From contig OY718806.1 of the NCBI GenBank assembly GCA_963070105.1, positions 5,353,865-5,417,864 of the forward strand: a stretch of DNA of 64,000 bases, in the 5' to 3' direction. The stretch is from Litomosoides sigmodontis (taxonomy: Eukaryota; Nematoda; Chromadorea; Rhabditida; Onchocercidae). This document shows positions 59,301 to 64,000 of the stretch, piece after piece. How positions within the stretch are numbered: the first letter of the stretch is position 1; each line of letters begins with the position of its first letter. The notes under the pieces were generated by a model, which made no database searches, had not been told where the DNA came from, and worked only from the letters and a program-made list of their open reading frames with translations. Both the position numbers and the translations under genes were made by a program.

Positions 59301-61468
59301 TCCTTCCACCATCATATACTCTCTTTAGCGATCACTGGAACTTATTTCTCTCAGAAAAATGCTTGCAAAACAAGTCGCGAAATCTATCTTTTCTTCTAGC
59401 AGTGCTCTTTGTTGAAGTGTGTGACAATTCTGTGCTTATAAGTGGTAGACTAGCTTACTGTTTAGTCAGACTTCTTTTCCCCCTCACGTTTTATTTACAC
59501 ATCTCCGATAAAAGAGGAGGAGGAGGACTATTTTGAGGGTTCTGTTCTTACAAAATTGTGCGAGTGCAGTGAGGATTTGTATTACCGAAGGAAGCAGTAG
59601 TTGCGGCACAGTTGTACCTCAGCAATCTATCTCGACCGTCCATCATCGAATTTCACTCAGGTAAAATATTCATCATGCTTCTTCCATTTTCCTTTTTTTT
59701 TCTTCCTAACGCTGGCAGAACATTGGTGGAGAATCCCTAAAACTTTCGCATACAGCTTTCTTCTATGACAATGTAGTTTCAAAATGAAGGAAGGTTAACG
59801 AACTGCCATTAATTTACCCAATTAGTTCATTTTTCTTGCTAGTTTTAAAGGCCAAATATTGGATGTGCAAAGTTATGATAACTATTCATTCGCAGTGAAA
59901 TCTTTTCCTGTTACCTCAATAAAGAATGGAACTGAAATGCTTCTCTTATACTTCGTATGATGTGCTCTTGAATCGCCTAAGAGAATCAGTGATAATGAAT
60001 GGTCTTCGCTCAGAATCAAGAAAATCTCATCTCGACTTTCTATCCTAGAATAACTGAACATTCTTCCCTCCTGTAAGTGAAAGCTAAAAGCCAATCAACT
60101 GAAGAAAACCCTCTGTTTCATTTCAACATCAACGAAATGCAGCAAATTTAATTGGGTCTAGAGCGAGCCCGAATGACAACAGTTGAAATGAACGACGAAC
60201 GAAGAAATTTTTAATCGGCAAATTTATTTCCCAGCAAACTACATAGGATGTTAGATGGTTTAATCAGGGTAAATCCCTGGTATGCTTCCTTTTCTTCTCT
60301 TTTCCATGGAACTTGTACGTCAAATGGCACCCATAAATCTTTGTACTTTTGTGTGAGACTACAAAGCAGCATCCGTCATTACGCCAACATCAATTTTTCC
60401 AGACAATAAATTTTATTTTCAATTATGCAATAACTTTTGCTACCGCTGCACTATAATACCTAGAGATATTTAAAATTCCAAATCGACTTTTTGCCTTTAA
60501 AACATTTACAATATTGAAAAATAACTTCTGCCTTTTGAATTCTAATTTTTTAAATTTTTTTTTCTCTGGGAACAACTTTTTTTTTCTATGACTCTTGTCG
60601 TTGCGTCCAAATACGAAATGCAGAGATTCAAACTCGTACAATTGAATTAGCTTTGAAATTCTAATTTGAAATAACTCTTTTTTTCCACCATGTTAAAGAC
60701 AACATTGAAAAATCATAGTTTCAAATGTATATGCTATTAAATTTAATTTCTTTAATCTCCTCGAAATATTTGCTTAAATGCTTCTTTTCAATTTATTTCG
60801 TTGTTCAACATGCATTTCCGGGAATACTTTTTACATCGTGATTCACTAATGTAGTTTTCGATTCTAGATTCAGGATGTACGCGCTTAATTAGTTGAATTA
60901 AGTTAGCTGAATAGAAGTAAGAAGTGGTGCATGTCATGAAATCTTTCTAACTTTCATCTTTTGTATTTCCCTCACTACTTTTCTACTGATTATTTATGTA
61001 ACATACCAGCAGTTTGCATTACGTCACCTTCCATTACTGCAAGTAAAATAGAGGAAGATATTCGGCGAAGACGGATAGTAGTAAAGTGCATTTGACTGAT
61101 GCTGTTTCATGATGATCCGGAGAGGATCGTTCTAGAATTAAGTTGTTTTTGAATGATTTGTCGTGTCGCTTGATAGAGAGTATATTCGGGATCAAAAGTC
61201 TTCCAAGTAAAACGGTAAAGCTATCTATCCCGCACCTCTTGATACCTGCGGCATGCACACTTCGCATCATTGCAGCTATGAACAGTTGCATTACCCTGTA
61301 GTGATAGGTTACTACCACTGGGCTTGTCCCATTATTCGGGAGTGCAATATGTAGCAGCAGTCTTGACGCGAGTAACATTAACCACAACTGTACTAGTCTA
61401 ACTCGGCCATCACACATTACACGTATCTCTCCTTTAGTTTCTAATTGCAAAACACGTGGAGTTTGTTA
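55923..61468. other. Divergent spacer between Tyr-rich gene B and the edge ORF
   Basis: About 5.5 kb. It contains the TG/GAGT array and, at 59525-59661, a plus-strand segment ending CACTCAG|GTAAAA that looks like an exon (possibly a 5' untranslated or coding exon of the ORF starting at 61469) but has no start codon I can assign. The minus-strand frame at 61034-61450 has no family resemblance. Otherwise nothing supportable. Confidence 0.45.
56211..56325. repeat. (TG)n followed by (GAGT)n microsatellite
   Basis: Irregular TG/TGCG units, then a pure TG run to 56300, then six GAGT units. It lies upstream of Tyr-rich gene B. Cys-Val or Thr-His frames through it are translations of the repeat. Confidence 0.95.
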
Positions 61469-64000
61469 ATGCCACTTAGATTACCACTAGTTGGCAACGC
61501 CATACCCCCTACACAACGTATATTAACGGAAATGGGACAGTACTCCGAATGCATTGGCTTACGGTACTTCTATATAGGTGTCACTGGATTTGTGAATACC
61601 ATCGGTGCTAACTGCGGAACTACTGTAAAACAAGCTTACTCCTGCGGACATTCTCTTCCTCGCTGTGGAGATACTACTAGCGAAGTCGGAAGACCGACTG
61701 TAATGCATGAGAATGCACCAACGCGAAAAATTGGAACTACTATATCATATATGAGCGCAAATGCACATTTCAATGTGACTATGAAAGGGCGCTGTGCCAG
61801 TCAAATACACAAGGACGGTCCGGCGACAGTAAATGATCAAACAGAACAGAAAGTGAGCAGTTCTGATGGATTAGGAAATAACCTTAGTCGCTACAAATCA
61901 TATGAGTTTAAGCCATTGCATACGGAAAGCAGCTCAAAACGATTTCCGGAACAAACAACTTTCGATACGGCTCTAAACATATTGCAGCCTGGTTTTATGG
62001 ATACCACCAATCGTGGTTATGCAGCAAAAAGTGTCGTAGCATCGATTGCAATGAAGCCTGCTGATGTGAGGCAAAATAGTTTTACCAGATTTGCTAACAA
62101 TCAGCAGTATGGTACTGCGAAAGCCCAAGCAAGTATTTTTAGCAGTGAATTATCGATGGCAACAATTTCACGTTCTAATGAAAGTGGACCTCGCAGCTCA
62201 CAAGAGAAAATATCTGGGAACGAATATATAAAGCGTCTTCTTCAAGCTCATCGGGTCGTTGATGAGCTGCTTAAATCGCGGGGTTTGACATCCGAGAGCG
62301 AAGTCAGCTATTTGTGCAACTGGCGTCAAAAAATGAAACGAGAACAGAAAATTGAAGAAAGTGCAGTTCCTGATCCAGCAAAATCCAAGAATGTTGAAAG
62401 TTTGGATACTTCGAAGACTTCTCAACAGCAGCGTTGCAGATCAAACGCATCTGATTCTGGTTTGTCAATGGATGCTGACTCAGAAAGTGATCCAAAATTA
62501 CAAGAAGTTAATTTACAAGACTTCACGTTTACAAATATATTACCATTTAAAAAACAAGAAACAACTCCCGTAAAATCGTTAAAAGTTAATATCGTAAAGA
62601 TAAAAAAGCACAAAAATGTATACTTGAAAGTGATAATCATAAGGCCGCAACACTGTCAGCTACACATGAATGTGAAGAGTGTGCCCGAAGAAAAAAAGCC
62701 AACAGATAAAAGAACAACGAAATCCGTGGCAATGGGAAACTCGAAGAAACGCAGTAATAAAAGACGGCAGATGGCTGGTGGTCAAGTAGAAGGAATGAAA
62801 ATTATAAGTCAAACTTGCACATCTGTGCAGGTAAATGAGGAGAATTCTCTCACTCACAACAATAAAAGACTAAATCAAAATCACAAAACGGAGATTCCAA
62901 CGATGCTAGAAAAGTTAACGTCAACTTCAAATGTGGAATCAAGCACTGCAAATTCCAATGAGCCAGGAGCTGGATCGAAAAATGACCGAATAGACATGTG
63001 CTGCTGCTTCGCAAATGAATTTTGCTGCACTGATAAAGCGGCAATCACCTTGTCCATATCGCGTTGTGCAACTCTCAAACAAAAAAATGCTATCGTCAGC
63101 GGCAAAAAATTTTCAGACAGGAAAGAAGAGGAACTGAAATCAAAATACAGCGAAGGTGACTCGATGAATGCTATCTTGCCTACAAAAACGGAGAAGCTTT
63201 CAATTAACATGAAAATGGTCCCTGAATTGCAGAATATCGAAAATGCAAGCAAAATTAGGGCAGCGCGAAAGGAAGACAAAGTGGTTGAGAGTAAGAAGAA
63301 GACGATACGAATTAAAAAAGATGTCGTAGATTTGAATAAAACTGAAAAATGTTCCAAATTTCCAATTCTAATAAAAGAATCTACAAGCAAACTGAAAGCG
63401 CCGGAAAAAGGCTCCAGTTCAGTTCCAAAATCATGTGCAAAAAATACAGCACAAAATCAGGCACCAAAAACTTCCACTTATATTAGACAGGTGACTCTTT
63501 CAAAAAATTTATGTGTAACGTCAAAACTGCTCCAGTCAGAAGCAACAACAACAACAATACTGCTGAGAACACACGCAATAAATAGCATGAAACTAGTTAT
63601 GGTCAAGCAGATGACAGATGACAAAAAGTACCGGCATGAAGAAGTGCTCAGGGGGAACGATCCATCAGCAATGAGAAGTAAGGGAGGTCATGAACTGAAG
63701 CAAACTCAAAAAGCACTCCAGAATTACACCACAGTTACAACCAACCGTCGCTATTCGAAAACGCTTCGCTCAATCACTGGGCATGAAAGTAGCGCGATGT
63801 CGGAGTTTGAGCGCAATGAAGGTATTGATATACGCCAAGCACGAGAGCATCTGAGGCACATTAATTTTAACAGAACCACTGTAAGACTACAATCAAATAC
63901 ATCCTTCGCTCACAGGACCAGTGAAGGCATAGTAAAATTATCAGCTAATGGGGTTTTTTCGGAAAAGAGTCCCCCAGCTGCAGCAACGGTGAAGAAAGCA
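61469..64000 (+). CDS. Long uninterrupted ORF, basic Ser/Lys/Thr-rich protein (3'-partial, unrecognised)
   Basis: The frame beginning ATG CCA CTT at 61469 has no stop for 844 codons to the window edge; I checked every line in frame. The start is the first ATG after an in-frame TAA at 61442. I recognise no domain. The N-terminal ~100 residues contain scattered Cys and hydrophobics. One helical stretch near residue 252 (EYIKRLLQAHRVVDELLKSR) could be a coiled coil or motif. From there on the protein is highly charged, Lys/Ser/Thr/Glu-rich and probably disordered, with a Cys cluster CCCFANEFCC near residue 511. Such a giant exon contrasts with all neighbours. It may be a large exon of a cytoskeletal or scaffold gene, or an intron-poor gene; an upstream exon at 59525-59661 is possible. 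Confidence 0.75.
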   Translation, partial: MPLRLPLVGNAIPPTQRILTEMGQYSECIGLRYFYIGVTGFVNTIGANCGTTVKQAYSCGHSLPRCGDTTSEVGRPTVMHENAPTRKIGTTISYMSANAHFNVTMKGRCASQIHKDGPATVNDQTEQKVSSSDGLGNNLSRYKSYEFKPLHTESSSKRFPEQTTFDTALNILQPGFMDTTNRGYAAKSVVASIAMKPADVRQNSFTRFANNQQYGTAKAQASIFSSELSMATISRSNESGPRSSQEKISGNEYIKRLLQAHRVVDELLKSRGLTSESEVSYLCNWRQKMKREQKIEESAVPDPAKSKNVESLDTSKTSQQQRCRSNASDSGLSMDADSESDPKLQEVNLQDFTFTNILPFKKQETTPVKSLKVNIVKIKKHKNVYLKVIIIRPQHCQLHMNVKSVPEEKKPTDKRTTKSVAMGNSKKRSNKRRQMAGGQVEGMKIISQTCTSVQVNEENSLTHNNKRLNQNHKTEIPTMLEKLTSTSNVESSTANSNEPGAGSKNDRIDMCCCFANEFCCTDKAAITLSISRCATLKQKNAIVSGKKFSDRKEEELKSKYSEGDSMNAILPTKTEKLSINMKMVPELQNIENASKIRAARKEDKVVESKKKTIRIKKDVVDLNKTEKCSKFPILIKESTSKLKAPEKGSSSVPKSCAKNTAQNQAPKTSTYIRQVTLSKNLCVTSKLLQSEATTTTILLRTHAINSMKLVMVKQMTDDKKYRHEEVLRGNDPSAMRSKGGHELKQTQKALQNYTTVTTNRRYSKTLRSITGHESSAMSEFERNEGIDIRQAREHLRHINFNRTTVRLQSNTSFAHRTSEGIVKLSANGVFSEKSPPAAATVKKA

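Noticed and set aside
62881..63390. Minus-strand 169-codon frame rich in Phe, Leu and Ser
   Set aside because: Antisense to the 844-codon plus-strand frame; its composition is the complement of Lys/Glu/Ser-rich coding.

Overview
The window is nuclear DNA from a nematode. It is AT-rich, with many small exons split by short introns, near-universal TTTTCAG/TTGCAG acceptors, acceptor-like sites a few bases upstream of several start codons (as expected for spliced-leader trans-splicing), and protein matches to families known from C. elegans and other animals. Large AT-rich spacers and microsatellites would fit a spirurid/filarial-type genome, but that placement is inference. No bacterial operon, CRISPR array, rRNA, recognisable tRNA or intact transposon was found.

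Layout, left to right. (1) 1-11312, plus: most of a ZSWIM8/EBAX-1 ubiquitin-ligase receptor, about 35 exons, 5' end outside the window, with three long TA arrays in its introns. (2) 12903-16471, plus: a PNPLA8-type (iPLA2-gamma) patatin phospholipase. (3) 18128-23515, minus: a PCTAIRE cyclin-dependent kinase (pct-1/CDK16-18) with two alternative 5' ends. (4) A 6 kb spacer holding a 30-base C run. (5) 29546-31621, plus: WBP11, a spliceosome-associated protein. (6) 33807-38378 or 38688, plus: a single-pass LRR-Ig-FN3 membrane protein. (7) 42692-44142 and 54634-55922, both minus: two small tyrosine/tryptophan-rich genes. I could not name them, but they share exon order and intron phases and are evidently paralogs. 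(8) Between them, 46955-49294, plus: a NADAR-domain protein with a long Ser/Asn-rich N-terminal extension. (9) 61469-64000, plus: an uninterrupted 844-codon reading frame running off the right edge, unlike the small-exon style of everything else.

The genes do not form one pathway. They are conserved housekeeping or neuronal genes (protein turnover, lipid metabolism, kinase signalling, splicing, cell-surface recognition, ADP-ribose chemistry) interspersed with lineage-restricted ones. Exon boundaries were derived by hand from reading-frame continuity, splice phase and remembered family sequence. Where phases close exactly I say so. The most novel-looking items are the paired Tyr-rich genes, the edge ORF, the GC-AG introns and the alternative 5' and 3' ends of pct-1 and the LRR-Ig-FN3 gene.
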